From contig PXSC01000046.1 of assembly GCA_003023535.1 (NCBI GenBank), positions 1-13,741 on the forward strand: 13,741 bases of DNA, written 5' to 3'. Both the position numbers and the translations under genes were made by a program. Shown here piece after piece: positions 6,571 to 13,741 of the stretch. The stretch comes from Halobacteriales archaeon QS_9_70_65 (lineage in GTDB: Archaea > Halobacteriota > Halobacteria > Halobacteriales > Haloarculaceae). Every line of letters starts with the position of its first letter. Position 1 is the stretch's first letter. The notes below the pieces were generated by a model. That model did not search any database, was not told the DNA's origin, and saw only the letters and a program-made list of their open reading frames with translations.

Positions 6571-6577
6571 GATTAAG
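6571..6577 (-). promoter_or_regulatory. TATA-like element that may be the original tRNA-Gly promoter
   Basis: CTTAATC on the minus strand overlaps the TAA stop of the methyltransferase gene. Its centre is about 25 bp upstream of the outermost copy of the tRNA 5' end (first base 6549), the usual TATA-to-start distance in archaea. It is about 200 bp from the first base of the functional tRNA (6372). The element is short, and activity is inferred only from position. Confidence 0.35.
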
Positions 6578-7226
6578 GGCCTTTCCGTTCCGCCGCGGTC
6601 ACGACGGCGTAGCAGTTGCCGCTGGAGCGCCACGAGCGGGCGACCGAGAGGTCGCCGGCCGCCAGGTCGGTCTCGAACTCCGCCGGCGCGTAGATGTGGT
6701 AGTACCGCGGGACGGTCTCGCCGTCCGGGAGCGTCCAGTCGACGTGGGTGTCGAAGCCGATCTCGGCGTCGTCGGCGTCGAAGCGGTCGTGTGTCGTGCT
6801 CCAGGCGCTGACCAGCGCCTCGCCGCCGGGCGCGAGCACCCGCGCCAGCTCCCCGAGGCTCCGCCGCCGGAGCCGCCGCTCCGGGAGGTGATGCAGCGTC
6901 GCGACGTAGACGCCGAGGTCGGCGACGTCGGCCGCGAGCGGCAGCCGCGCGGCGTCGCCCTGTAGGAGCGCCGCCGCCGGCACCCGATCGGCGGCCGTCG
7001 CCAGCAGCCCGCCGCTGGCGTCCACGCCGACGACCCGGTCGGCGACGCCGGCGAGTAACTCCGCGTTGCGGCCGTTGCCACAGCCGACGTCGACGGCGAC
7101 GTCGCCGCTCCGGTCCTCGCAGAACGCCTCCGCCTCCGGCCACGGGTGGGCCCGCGTCCGCGCGAAGTGCTCGGCGATGGCGTCGTAGGTCGTCCGGACG
7201 GCCCGCCGGTCCCGGTCGTCGGCCAT
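6573..7226 (-). CDS. SAM-dependent methyltransferase, Trm9-like (tRNA wobble uridine family)
   Basis: A 217-residue class I methyltransferase. It shows motif I VDVGCGNGRN (45-54), the acidic residue after strand 2 (D69), a second acidic motif at D91 and the post-motif LHHL (111-114). The N-terminus TTYDAIAEHFARTRAHPWP (12-30) and the late RYYHIY (174-179) are characteristic of the Trm9/ALKBH8 group, which methylates carboxymethyl-uridine at tRNA position 34, in eukaryotes with the partner Trm112. A Trm9-Trm112 pair is known from Haloferax. A less specific small-molecule methyltransferase is the alternative. The start is the ATG at 7224-7226; no strong Shine-Dalgarno site precedes it. It begins 44 nt after pilC (right module) in the same direction, with no visible promoter, so it may be co-transcribed with the pilus genes. 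tRNA-Gly(UCC) lies about 200 bp downstream. Confidence 0.82.
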   Translation of the reverse strand: MADDRDRRAVRTTYDAIAEHFARTRAHPWPEAEAFCEDRSGDVAVDVGCGNGRNAELLAGVADRVVGVDASGGLLATAADRVPAAALLQGDAARLPLAADVADLGVYVATLHHLPERRLRRRSLGELARVLAPGGEALVSAWSTTHDRFDADDAEIGFDTHVDWTLPDGETVPRYYHIYAPAEFETDLAAGDLSVARSWRSSGNCYAVVTAAERKGP

Positions 7227-7270
7227 GTTCCGCGTTCCGGGGCCGGCGACAAGAGCGCCGCGGTTCCGCG

Positions 7271-9364
7271 CTACCCCAGGAGCGTGAGGACGAGGTACGT
7301 GATCGACAGCATCACCGTCGCGTGCTTGGCGCCGTCCTTCAGCGAGCCACCGCCCATCATGCCGCCGACGAGCCCCGACAGCAGCGACTGTATCAGCGCC
7401 GAATGGAAGAACACGAGCCGGTAGGTGTCGACGTCGCTGCTCTCGACCCCGCCGACGACGCCCGGCGCCCGTTCGGCGGCGTCGCCGCTGATCGCCCCGG
7501 AGTCGGGTAGGTTCGGTATCAGCACGAAGTCGATGGCCATGATGACGACCAGGAAGACGACGAAGGAGATGTAGATGACGACGAGGTACGTGAGCATCTC
7601 CTGGCGGCGCTGGCGCTCGAGCAGCCGGTCGGCGCGGGCCTGCTCGGCGGCGATCCGGAGTACGGGCCCGATCTGGTTGGACGCCCGCATCGAGTTCGTG
7701 ATGAGCGTCACGACGCGGGTGACGGAGGCCGTCCGGACGCGGCTCTCGAAGCGCTCCAGCGCCTGCTCGACGGTCGCGCCCCACCGGATGTCCCGCCAGA
7801 TGCGCTCGACCTCGTCGTCGAGCGGGCCGAGGTCGCTCCGGCGGACCCGGTCGAACGAGGAGACGACGGCGGTGCCGGCCTCGTTGAGGCTGGCCAGCCG
7901 GTCGAGCAGGTCGGGAACGGCGCCCTCCAGCCGTCGGAGCCGGCGCTTTTTGAGCTCGTAGACGACGGTGAACGCCCCCATGACGAACAGCAGCGCCTGC
8001 ACGACGTGGTCGTCGACCAGCCGGACCCCGAGTTCGCCCGCCGCGGCCGGCTCTCGGAGCCGGTACAGCGTCGCGACGACGGCGACCGGCACGGTGACGT
8101 AGATCATCAGCGCCGGCCGGTCGATCAGCGCCTGCAGCGGCGAGGCGAGTTTCGTCCGGAGCGACCGGACCGCCTCGTACGCCCGCAGCCGCCCGTGGTT
8201 GCGCCGGGAGTTCGGCCGGAGGTAGCCGCCGTCCGAGCGGACGCCCCGGAGCGAGTCGCTTTCCGCTCCGCCGACCAGCGCCCGCTCGCTGTCCCGCGAG
8301 ATCCGCAACGGCCCGGTGACGTCGTAGAGGTACGCGATGAAGATCAGATTCACCGCCGGCAGGAGAACGTACGTGATGACGCGCAGCGCGAACAGCGCCT
8401 GGCCCGTCACCACCCCGATGATGAACAGGATGGTGATGAGAAACAGCATCCCGGCGACGACGACCGTCACGTACACCTCGGCGGTCGTCGCCAGCAGGTC
8501 GAGGATCTCCTGTTGCTGCTCTTCGGCCTCCTCGCGGTAGCGTTCGTACTGGTCGCGGAGGAACTGCGAGACGTCGCCGCCGCTCCGGAGGATGCTTCCG
8601 AGGTTCTCGGTGAACTGCTCGAACTGCTCGGACGGCGTCCGCAGGGAGACCGTCTGGACCGCGGTGACGAAGTCGGCGTTGAACAGGTCGATGCTGCGGA
8701 CGGCGGCCCGGATCTCGGTCGCGCTCTCGCCGAAGACCGCCTCGTTGCGCGACAGCGCCCGCATCACGTCCGGAAACGACATTCCCCCGCGGGTGAGCGC
8801 GTAGACGAACGCCACGGTCCGGGGCATTCCGGCGTTGATCTGCCGTCTCCGTGTGTCGGCCCGAATCGACGGGGCCCGCCACCGGACGAGGTGTGTGACG
8901 GCCCCGCCGACCGCCCCGAGGACGACCGCCCCGACGACGACGGCGACGGCGATGGCGCCGTCGACGCCGACCGCCGCCGCCACCCCCCCGAGCGCCTCGA
9001 GCAGCCACGAGAGGTCGGGCGCGTTCGTGAACAGCCCCAACTGCGGCAGCGAGACGGGTCCAGCCCCGTCGAGGAGCCGGGCCCCGATCCGGGCCGCGTA
9101 GCCGCCCAGCACGCCGCAGGCCAGCGCCGACCCGGCGACGTACAGCCGGGTCCGGGCGGCGTACTCCCGGTACGGCGTGCCGATCGCCGCCCGCCGGAGG
9201 AGCAGTTCGCGATAGCCGTCCGGCTCGAGATCGACCCCCGGCGAGAGCGCGAAGGCCACCCGCGAGAAGAGCCGGTCGAGTCGGCCGCTGTACGGGACCA
9301 CCACGAACAGACACAGTAACAGGAACGCCGCGACCGCCGGCAGGTACCACAGGGAGGCGGCCAT
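7271..9364 (-). CDS. pilC: Archaeal type IV pilus assembly membrane protein PilC (right module)
   Basis: A 697-residue polytopic membrane protein, paralogue of the PilC at 1811-3832. Hydrophobic segments lie at about 5-24, 75-95, 134-160, 298-318, 328-347, 418-433, 453-470, 590-615 and 680-697. The first T2SS-F domain covers about 178-315 (MPRTVAFVYALTRGGMSFPD at its start) and the second about 482-615 (VPDLLDRLASLNEAGTAV at its start). The C-terminal Tyr-Arg-Leu-Val-Phe-Phe-His-Ser-Ala-Leu-Ile-Gln motif (648-659) parallels the other PilC. The chosen ATG (9362-9364) overlaps the pilB TGA by one base (TGATG). The reading frame stays open far upstream through pilB, but that is a shadow of the overlapping gene. 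It should form the membrane platform for the PilB encoded immediately upstream. Confidence 0.94.
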   Translation of the reverse strand: MAASLWYLPAVAAFLLLCLFVVVPYSGRLDRLFSRVAFALSPGVDLEPDGYRELLLRRAAIGTPYREYAARTRLYVAGSALACGVLGGYAARIGARLLDGAGPVSLPQLGLFTNAPDLSWLLEALGGVAAAVGVDGAIAVAVVVGAVVLGAVGGAVTHLVRWRAPSIRADTRRRQINAGMPRTVAFVYALTRGGMSFPDVMRALSRNEAVFGESATEIRAAVRSIDLFNADFVTAVQTVSLRTPSEQFEQFTENLGSILRSGGDVSQFLRDQYERYREEAEEQQQEILDLLATTAEVYVTVVVAGMLFLITILFIIGVVTGQALFALRVITYVLLPAVNLIFIAYLYDVTGPLRISRDSERALVGGAESDSLRGVRSDGGYLRPNSRRNHGRLRAYEAVRSLRTKLASPLQALIDRPALMIYVTVPVAVVATLYRLREPAAAGELGVRLVDDHVVQALLFVMGAFTVVYELKKRRLRRLEGAVPDLLDRLASLNEAGTAVVSSFDRVRRSDLGPLDDEVERIWRDIRWGATVEQALERFESRVRTASVTRVVTLITNSMRASNQIGPVLRIAAEQARADRLLERQRRQEMLTYLVVIYISFVVFLVVIMAIDFVLIPNLPDSGAISGDAAERAPGVVGGVESSDVDTYRLVFFHSALIQSLLSGLVGGMMGGGSLKDGAKHATVMLSITYLVLTLLG

Positions 9365-11004
9365 CAGTCGTCCGGGCCGAGCCGCATCGCCTCCTGTTCC
9401 TCGAGTTCCCCGATGCGGTCCATCACCTCGCCCGGCCTGGCGTAGTAGCGGTTCACCATGGCCGTGAACTCCCGGTGCCGGTCGACGCCCTCGTCCCAGA
9501 GGTGCTCGAGGAACCGCCGCCGCCGCTGCATCTCCCGGAGCAGCTCCGACTGCGCCCAGCCGCGCTCCTCGCGGATCTCGTCCAGCATGTTCTGGTTGCC
9601 CTCCCGGAAGCTGTCGTCGGCCGACTGCCACTCGTAGGCGTTCGTGTAGTCGAGCTCGCCGGTCCGCCCGTCGATGCCCTCGATCTCGGCGACGGCGTCG
9701 GCTCGCCGAACTCGCTCGCCACCGAACCGCGCCAGCGTCTGCACGCAGAGGACGTCCAACGACTGCACCATCGGCCGCGGCACGTTGATCGGCTCGTTCT
9801 CCAGGCGGTTGATGACCGTCTGCACCGAGTCGGCGTGCATCGTCGACAGCGTCGTGTGGCCGGTGTTCATCGCCTGGAACAGCGTGATGGCCTCCGCACC
9901 CCGGACCTCGCCGACGATGATGTACTCCGGCCGGTGCCGCAGCGACGACCGCAGCAGGTCGTACATCGAGACGCTGGAGCCCTCGTTGAGCCGCTCGCGG
10001 GTGACACACGACAGCCAGTTGTCGTGGTTCAGCGACAGCTCGCGGGTGTCCTCGATGGTGATGAGCTTCGACCCCGGCGGGATGAACATCGAGATGGCGT
10101 TCATCGAGGTGGTCTTGCCCGAGGCCGTCCCGCCGGCGAAGATGATGTTCCGGTTGTGCTCGATGGCCATCCACAGGTACGCCATCTGCTCCAGCGAGTA
10201 GGTGCCGAACTCCAGGAGGTCGATCGGCGTGAACGGCTCCTCGCTGTACTTCCGGATGGTGAACGCCGAGCCGTGCGGCGTCACCTCCTCGCCGAGGGCC
10301 AGCTCCGCCCGGGAGCCGTCCTCCAGCGTCGTCTCGACGATGGGGTTGCCGACCGAGATGTGCCGGCCCGCCTGCTGGGCCATCCGGACGATGTAGTCGT
10401 CCAGCTCCTCCCGCCCGAAGACGACGTTCGTCTTGATGTCCTGGTAGTCGTCGTGATAGATGTACAGCGGGTGGTCGTAGCCGTCACAGGAGATGTCCTC
10501 GATGTCGGGGTCGTGCATCAGCGGGTCGATGCGCCCGAAGCCGCGAAACCGCCGGTGGAGGTAGTAGTAGAGCCGGTGGAAGCCGGCGACGTCGGCGTCG
10601 ACGCCGTACTTCTCGAGCCGGCTCCGCAGCTCCCGCCCGAGCACCGTCTCCGGGTCCTCCTCCGTCTCGTCGGTGCCGTAGACGAGCGGCGTCCGGACGT
10701 CGTCGTACAGCGCCTCCAGCAGGTCCGTCTCGAACCGGTCCAGCTCCGGCTCGACGACGCGGTAGAGGTGCTCGTCCGTCCGGTCGTCGTAGGTGACGGC
10801 CGCGTAGGCGAACGGCGGGTTCAGCCAGTACCGGTCGACGACGCGATCGTCGAACTCCAGCTCGTCGACGAGGCGGCCGTGATCCGACGGTCGGTAGCGC
10901 TCGTCCGGAACCGTCGACCCCCGGAGCAGCTCCGCGGTCCGGGTCAGCCGCTCGCGAACGTCGGAGAGGGCGCCGCTCGAGGGGTCGTCCTGGTTTCGTG
11001 CCAT
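9364..11004 (-). CDS. pilB: Archaeal type IV pilus assembly ATPase PilB (right module)
   Basis: A 546-residue PilB/GspE-family ATPase, paralogue of the one at 3829-5541. Motifs are Walker A GGTASGKTT (291-299, Ala where the left PilB has Gly), Asp box TIEDTREL (317-324), Walker B YIIVGEVR (361-368) and His box GHTTLSTMHADS (382-393). The family-specific segment FGRIDPLMHDPDIEDISCDG (156-175) precedes the ATPase fold. It is the first gene of the right module: pilC starts on its stop codon and the methyltransferase follows. A TATAAA-type box lies about 50 bp upstream of the ATG. No pilin-like gene is adjacent, so its substrate is probably encoded elsewhere. Confidence 0.95.
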   Translation of the reverse strand: MARNQDDPSSGALSDVRERLTRTAELLRGSTVPDERYRPSDHGRLVDELEFDDRVVDRYWLNPPFAYAAVTYDDRTDEHLYRVVEPELDRFETDLLEALYDDVRTPLVYGTDETEEDPETVLGRELRSRLEKYGVDADVAGFHRLYYYLHRRFRGFGRIDPLMHDPDIEDISCDGYDHPLYIYHDDYQDIKTNVVFGREELDDYIVRMAQQAGRHISVGNPIVETTLEDGSRAELALGEEVTPHGSAFTIRKYSEEPFTPIDLLEFGTYSLEQMAYLWMAIEHNRNIIFAGGTASGKTTSMNAISMFIPPGSKLITIEDTRELSLNHDNWLSCVTRERLNEGSSVSMYDLLRSSLRHRPEYIIVGEVRGAEAITLFQAMNTGHTTLSTMHADSVQTVINRLENEPINVPRPMVQSLDVLCVQTLARFGGERVRRADAVAEIEGIDGRTGELDYTNAYEWQSADDSFREGNQNMLDEIREERGWAQSELLREMQRRRRFLEHLWDEGVDRHREFTAMVNRYYARPGEVMDRIGELEEQEAMRLGPDD

Positions 11005-11050
11005 GTGATCGCGACGTCCGTGATCGCTTGCCGCGGGTACGTCCTCCGGC

Positions 11051-11060
11051 GGTATAAATC
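11051..11060 (-). promoter_or_regulatory. TATA box of the right pilus module
   Basis: GATTTATACC on the minus strand, centred about 51 nt upstream of the pilB ATG (11002-11004), predicts transcription starting near 11030 and a leader of about 25 nt. It is the strongest TATA match in the 167-bp divergent region between pilB and the DUF5793-like gene. No strong Shine-Dalgarno site follows. Confidence 0.6.
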
Positions 11061-11171
11061 CCGCCAGCGAAACGAGCGCCGACGACGGCCCGGGCGGCGG
11101 GCGCCGACGGCGGCCGGCTTGACGATGGCGTTACGTTCATCACGCCGGGCCCACTACACGGATGACAAGGG

Positions 11172-11645
11172 ATGCGGCGTGATTATTTCACTCTGACGGT
11201 CGACGGCGTCGGCGGCGAATCGGACCGCCGGCCGGTCGTCACCGTCGGCTACGAGGGCCCGGCCGGACAGTTGGAGACACGGATGACCAAGGGCGAGGCG
11301 CTGCTCGACGACCCCGAAGTGGACGTCGGCTACCGCCTCCGCGGCGACGACGGTGGCGACGGCGACGATGACGATGACGACCCCGACGGCGTGCTCGCCG
11401 TCGCCGACCGCGTCACCGGCGAGTACCTCCTGGAGCTCAACGCTCCGTCGGCGGACGTCTTCGCGCTCGTGGAGGCCGCCCGCGAGTTCGGCCAGACCGC
11501 CGACACCGAAGAGCGGTACCGCATCGTCGTCGAGCGCGACGGCGAGGAGCTGGTCACCTACGACAAGTCGACGCTTCTGGTGTACGACGGCGACGGCGAA
11601 CTGCTCCGGAGCCGGAGTCTCATCCCCAGCGGCGTCGAGCTATAA
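11172..11645 (+). CDS. DUF5793-like small acidic haloarchaeal protein
   Basis: A 157-residue protein of unknown function, the only well-supported plus-strand gene here. The start MRRDYFTLTV and the ending KSTLLVYDGDGELLRSRSLIPSGVEL match what I remember of the haloarchaeal DUF5793 family; I could not run a search. It has no signal peptide or membrane segment and should be cytoplasmic. A run of Asp and Gly at residues 59-73 interrupts the fold and may be a flexible loop. The chosen ATG is at 11172-11174. An earlier ATG at 11162 reads out of frame and stops after six codons. It is divergent from the right pilB and convergent with the HNH-like gene, whose stop lies 7 bp away. No clear promoter is visible; a weak GTTACGTT lies about 35-40 nt upstream. 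Confidence 0.82.
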   Translation: MRRDYFTLTVDGVGGESDRRPVVTVGYEGPAGQLETRMTKGEALLDDPEVDVGYRLRGDDGGDGDDDDDDPDGVLAVADRVTGEYLLELNAPSADVFALVEAAREFGQTADTEERYRIVVERDGEELVTYDKSTLLVYDGDGELLRSRSLIPSGVEL

Positions 11646-11652
11646 CTGTAAG

Positions 11653-11937
11653 TCACCGCCGGTCCCGGACGTGGCCCGAGGTCTCGACGCGGATGTCGGT
11701 CTTCTTCGTCCCGCGGATCCACGAGAGGTACTCCGCCATCCGGTCGGCTCCCCGGAGCGCCGCGGCGGAGTCGAACCGCTCGCGGAGCTCTTCGTTCGTG
11801 AACAGCGCGTGGAGCTGGTCGTGACACGGTGAGCAGACCTCGACGACCGGGCTCTCGGCGCGGCGCTCCGGCCGGAGGTGGTGCCGTTCGGTCGGCAGGT
11901 CGGGCCCGTGTCGGCGACAGAGCACGCACTCGCCCAT
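11653..11937 (-). CDS. Small HNH-nuclease-like zinc-binding protein
   Basis: A 94-residue protein with an HNH-type pattern: CVLC (C4, C7), the His pair in ERHHLRP (H19, H20) and CSPCHDQLH (C35, C38, H39, H43). The four cysteines fit a structural zinc site and the His pair the catalytic metal site of the beta-beta-alpha fold. The C-terminal half is helical and basic. The frame extends upstream to an ATG at 11983-11985, but that start would lie upstream of a clear TATA box (11975-11982), and the domain begins directly after the ATG at 11935-11937, so I chose the short form. Many haloarchaea carry small stand-alone HNH proteins of unknown role; nuclease activity is unproven, and it could be only a zinc-binding protein. 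It stands alone, tail to tail with the DUF5793-like gene. Confidence 0.75.
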   Translation of the reverse strand: MGECVLCRRHGPDLPTERHHLRPERRAESPVVEVCSPCHDQLHALFTNEELRERFDSAAALRGADRMAEYLSWIRGTKKTDIRVETSGHVRDRR

Positions 11938-11974
11938 GCCGGACGGAAAGGCTGGAGCCCCGAAACGGTTACGC

Positions 11975-11982
11975 GATATAAA
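11975..11982 (-). promoter_or_regulatory. TATA box of the HNH-like gene
   Basis: TTTATATC on the minus strand is centred about 42 nt upstream of the ATG at 11935-11937 and predicts a leader of about 15 nt. It rules against the longer start at 11985. It lies in the 84-bp gap after the CAP-domain gene. Confidence 0.6.
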
Positions 11983-12021
11983 CATCGTAGGTATCTTCCG
12001 TGCTAACCGTTCTCATCTCAG

Positions 12022-13077
12022 TCACCGGCAGAATACGTGAGTCGCGTAGACCTCCTGACTTTCGGTGATGTACACACCGACACCAGACGACTCGTATTCA
12101 CGTAGTAGATTCTTTCTGTGTGGGTCTGAGTTCATCCACAGTCGGACCAGTCCCTCGGCCAATTCTGCTTCGGAATCGTATACTTCCGTCCCGTTCTCGG
12201 TTCTAACACGCCTGTCGATGTAAGTCATCGCAATATTTTCACCTGGAGTGCAACTGTACCGCTTTTCAATGCCTTCTCCGTCGGGTGAGGTGTGTGAAAA
12301 GTATTCTCTTGTCGCCATATCCTCGGAGTGGCCTCGTGCTGCAGTTCGGACGGGAGAATCGACAGCTAATGGCCGTAGAGATCGCTTTCCACGTTCGGTT
12401 CTAATCTCGTTGATGCTTTCGAAAACCAGCCGCTCGACTCTCCGTTCGTCGAACCCGTTCGTAGTGTCCTCCCGATTCAACTCCGCCCGTGCTCCACCAC
12501 CCTCACCGCTTCGTTGACTTTTATTCTGTCTCTCAGGAGTTACCCCGTCCTGTCGGTCTTCGCCCTGTCTTTTATTTTCCTCAGATTCTTGCTCAGTTGG
12601 AGTCGCTTCATCCGCAGATTCAATTGAATCCACCAGAGGGGTGACTCGATCCGTAGCATCGGAGACGGCGCCAGAGACCGCGGCAGGTGCGAAGAGCCCC
12701 GAAACTGCGAGCACCACCAACAGGAGCCGTGGTCCCGCGGCAGTTCGGCGCAACTGTTGCGACGGAACTGACTTCGTGAACCACCGGAGTACGGGCCATC
12801 CTGCGGTCCATCCACAGCGACCACAGCGCAGAATCCAATCGCGCTCGAACCGATAGATGTACCGTCCACAGTTCGGGCATGAATCGCCATTATTCCGGTT
12901 CCCACCGTGGCGGTACCAGAATTTAGTCCGGAACGCCCAGGCGATTCCCCATCGGACGGCAATATATATGATAATGCCAGCAAGGACGGCAACCGCTGAC
13001 CGATATCCTTGATCGTGAAGATACGTCCCTCCCGCGAGCGCGGCCGCAAGAGACAGTGCAATCTGTCCCCAGTACAC
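12022..13077 (-). CDS. Membrane zinc-ribbon protein with extracellular CAP (SCP/PR-1) domain
   Basis: A 351-residue protein. Two membrane segments (about 4-20 and 27-49) precede a zinc ribbon, C67-x2-C70 and C85-x2-C88. A third segment (about 115-136) leads into a low-complexity acidic and Gln-rich linker (about 150-205). The C-terminal CAP domain covers about 211-351, with HSEDMATREYFSHTSPDG (250-267), GENIA (279-283), WMNSDPHRKNLL (314-325), GVGVY (332-336) and YATHVFC (344-350). H262, E280 and H320 are candidates for the conserved CAP cavity. The CAP domain probably faces outside while the ribbon stays inside. The start is a GTG at 13075-13077, the only reasonable choice: an in-frame TAA lies at 13087-13089 and the next Met is residue 254. 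A weak TATA-like CTTTTC lies about 27 nt upstream. The DNA is visibly lower in G+C than neighbouring genes, consistent with acquisition. CAP proteins of this YkwD type have no settled function in archaea. Confidence 0.85.
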   Translation of the reverse strand: MYWGQIALSLAAALAGGTYLHDQGYRSAVAVLAGIIIYIAVRWGIAWAFRTKFWYRHGGNRNNGDSCPNCGRYIYRFERDWILRCGRCGWTAGWPVLRWFTKSVPSQQLRRTAAGPRLLLVVLAVSGLFAPAAVSGAVSDATDRVTPLVDSIESADEATPTEQESEENKRQGEDRQDGVTPERQNKSQRSGEGGGARAELNREDTTNGFDERRVERLVFESINEIRTERGKRSLRPLAVDSPVRTAARGHSEDMATREYFSHTSPDGEGIEKRYSCTPGENIAMTYIDRRVRTENGTEVYDSEAELAEGLVRLWMNSDPHRKNLLREYESSGVGVYITESQEVYATHVFCR

Positions 13078-13151
13078 GAATCGGTGTTACAGAAGCGGCG
13101 AAAAGTGTCTTTGGATGGTTCGCCGAGAAAGAATAAGGCGTCTCCGAGGTG

Positions 13152-13741
13152 TTATTGAATGAGGCCGGTGACGACCCGGGATTCGGCCTTCCGGAGGTGT
13201 TCGTCGACGGTCGACGGCGCACAGCCGAGGTTGTCGGCGATGTCCTTGTGCGTCGCCTGCCGCGGGACGTCGTAGTACCCCTCCTCGACGGCCGTCTCGA
13301 ACACCTCGAGCTGGCGGTCCGTCAGCGGCGACAGCAGGTCTTCGCCGCCGGGGACGTAGGTACCGGCGTTGTCGACCGAAAAGTCGAGACCGTCGGGGAC
13401 GGCCCCCAGCGCCGCCCGGAGGTTCTCGTGGGTGCCGACGAGCGTCGCCCGCAGCCCCTCGTCGGTGAACTCCAGCGGCGTGTCGACGATGAGCGCGTTG
13501 TCCCGGGCGATCTCCAGCAGTATCCCCCCGTCGTCGACGGCGTCCGCCTGGACGAAGGCGTGGTAGCCGCTGCCGGCGAGGTCGACCACGTCGTGGTCGA
13601 CCACCCCCGCTCGCTTTTCGAGCGTGTCGGCGAACCTCGCTCCGTCGCCGGTCACCCTGTAGAGCAGCACCGTCGTCCCGTCGGCCCGCGCGTCGACGTG
13701 CAACAGGGCCTCCCGCGTGATCCCGTCGTGGCCGGCGAGAA
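13152..13741 (-). CDS. HTH_10 (bacterio-opsin activator type) transcription regulator, C-terminal part
   Basis: The gene enters from the right edge without a start; 195 residues are visible up to the TAA at 13152-13154. A TTG near 13703 is an internal Leu codon, because the frame continues upstream as LAGHDGITREAL. The last 60 residues hold the haloarchaeal HTH_10 (Bat-type) DNA-binding domain: LTDRQLEVFETAVEEGYYDV, then HKDIADNLGCAPSTVDEHLR with the recognition helix. The preceding about 130 residues are the mixed alpha/beta sensor-like region found in these regulators, with no obvious ligand motif. Haloarchaeal genomes hold many paralogues, so the target cannot be named. It lies about 75 bp upstream of the CAP-domain gene on the same strand. 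Confidence 0.87.
   Translation of the reverse strand, partial: LAGHDGITREALLHVDARADGTTVLLYRVTGDGARFADTLEKRAGVVDHDVVDLAGSGYHAFVQADAVDDGGILLEIARDNALIVDTPLEFTDEGLRATLVGTHENLRAALGAVPDGLDFSVDNAGTYVPGGEDLLSPLTDRQLEVFETAVEEGYYDVPRQATHKDIADNLGCAPSTVDEHLRKAESRVVTGLIQ

Noticed and set aside
6573..9350. A single 925-codon frame joining the methyltransferase to sequence upstream
   Set aside because: Only the last 217 codons look like protein. The rest is Arg- and Gly-rich and lies out of frame over the pilC gene.
11938..11985. Longer N-terminus for the HNH-like protein (16 more residues)
   Set aside because: The upstream ATG lies before the TATA box at 11975-11982, so a transcript from that promoter would not contain it.
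13078..13151. Transcription terminator after the HTH_10 regulator
   Set aside because: There are short pyrimidine runs but no clear T-tract or stable stem; the evidence is too weak to annotate.

Overview
The window comes from a haloarchaeon (class Halobacteria). The base composition is high in G+C, the proteins are rich in Asp and Glu, promoters show archaeal TATA boxes, and the gene families are typical of this group: archaeal type IV pilus ATPase and membrane-protein pairs, a bacterio-opsin-activator type (HTH_10) regulator and a DUF5793-like protein. Almost everything lies on the minus strand. The genus cannot be named from the sequence alone.

Reading the minus strand from right to left: an HTH_10 regulator cut by the right edge (13152-13741); a membrane protein with a zinc ribbon and a secreted CAP domain (12022-13077); a small HNH-like protein (11653-11937); then, on the plus strand and convergent with the HNH gene, a small acidic DUF5793-like protein (11172-11645). 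Next is a first pilus assembly module, pilB (9364-11004) and pilC (7271-9364), joined by a 1-nt overlap and followed after 44 nt by a Trm9-like SAM methyltransferase (6573-7226). A tRNA-Gly(UCC) gene (6302-6372) follows, set inside about 600 bp of repeats. Then comes a second pilus module, pilB (3829-5541), pilC (1811-3832) and a large pilin-like surface protein with an Ig-like domain (181-1809), joined by overlaps or a 1-nt gap. The left edge holds the start of a response regulator (1-94) with its own promoter.

In each module the PilB ATPase should drive assembly from the cytoplasm on the PilC membrane platform. The third gene of the left module encodes a protein with a class III (prepilin-type) signal, the likely substrate or an attached minor subunit. 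The right module has no pilin beside it and may use pilins encoded elsewhere.

The most unusual part is non-coding. The tRNA-Gly gene is flanked on both sides by tandem repeats. Those upstream begin with copies of the first 11 nt of the tRNA; those downstream contain copies of its last 14 nt. The repeats are packed with small hairpins, most sharing the core GANCGNAGNGA, whose stems change sequence while keeping base pairing. A TATA-like element lies about 25 bp from the outermost copy of the tRNA 5' end and about 200 bp from the real tRNA, suggesting the tRNA body was pushed away from its promoter by growth of the repeats.
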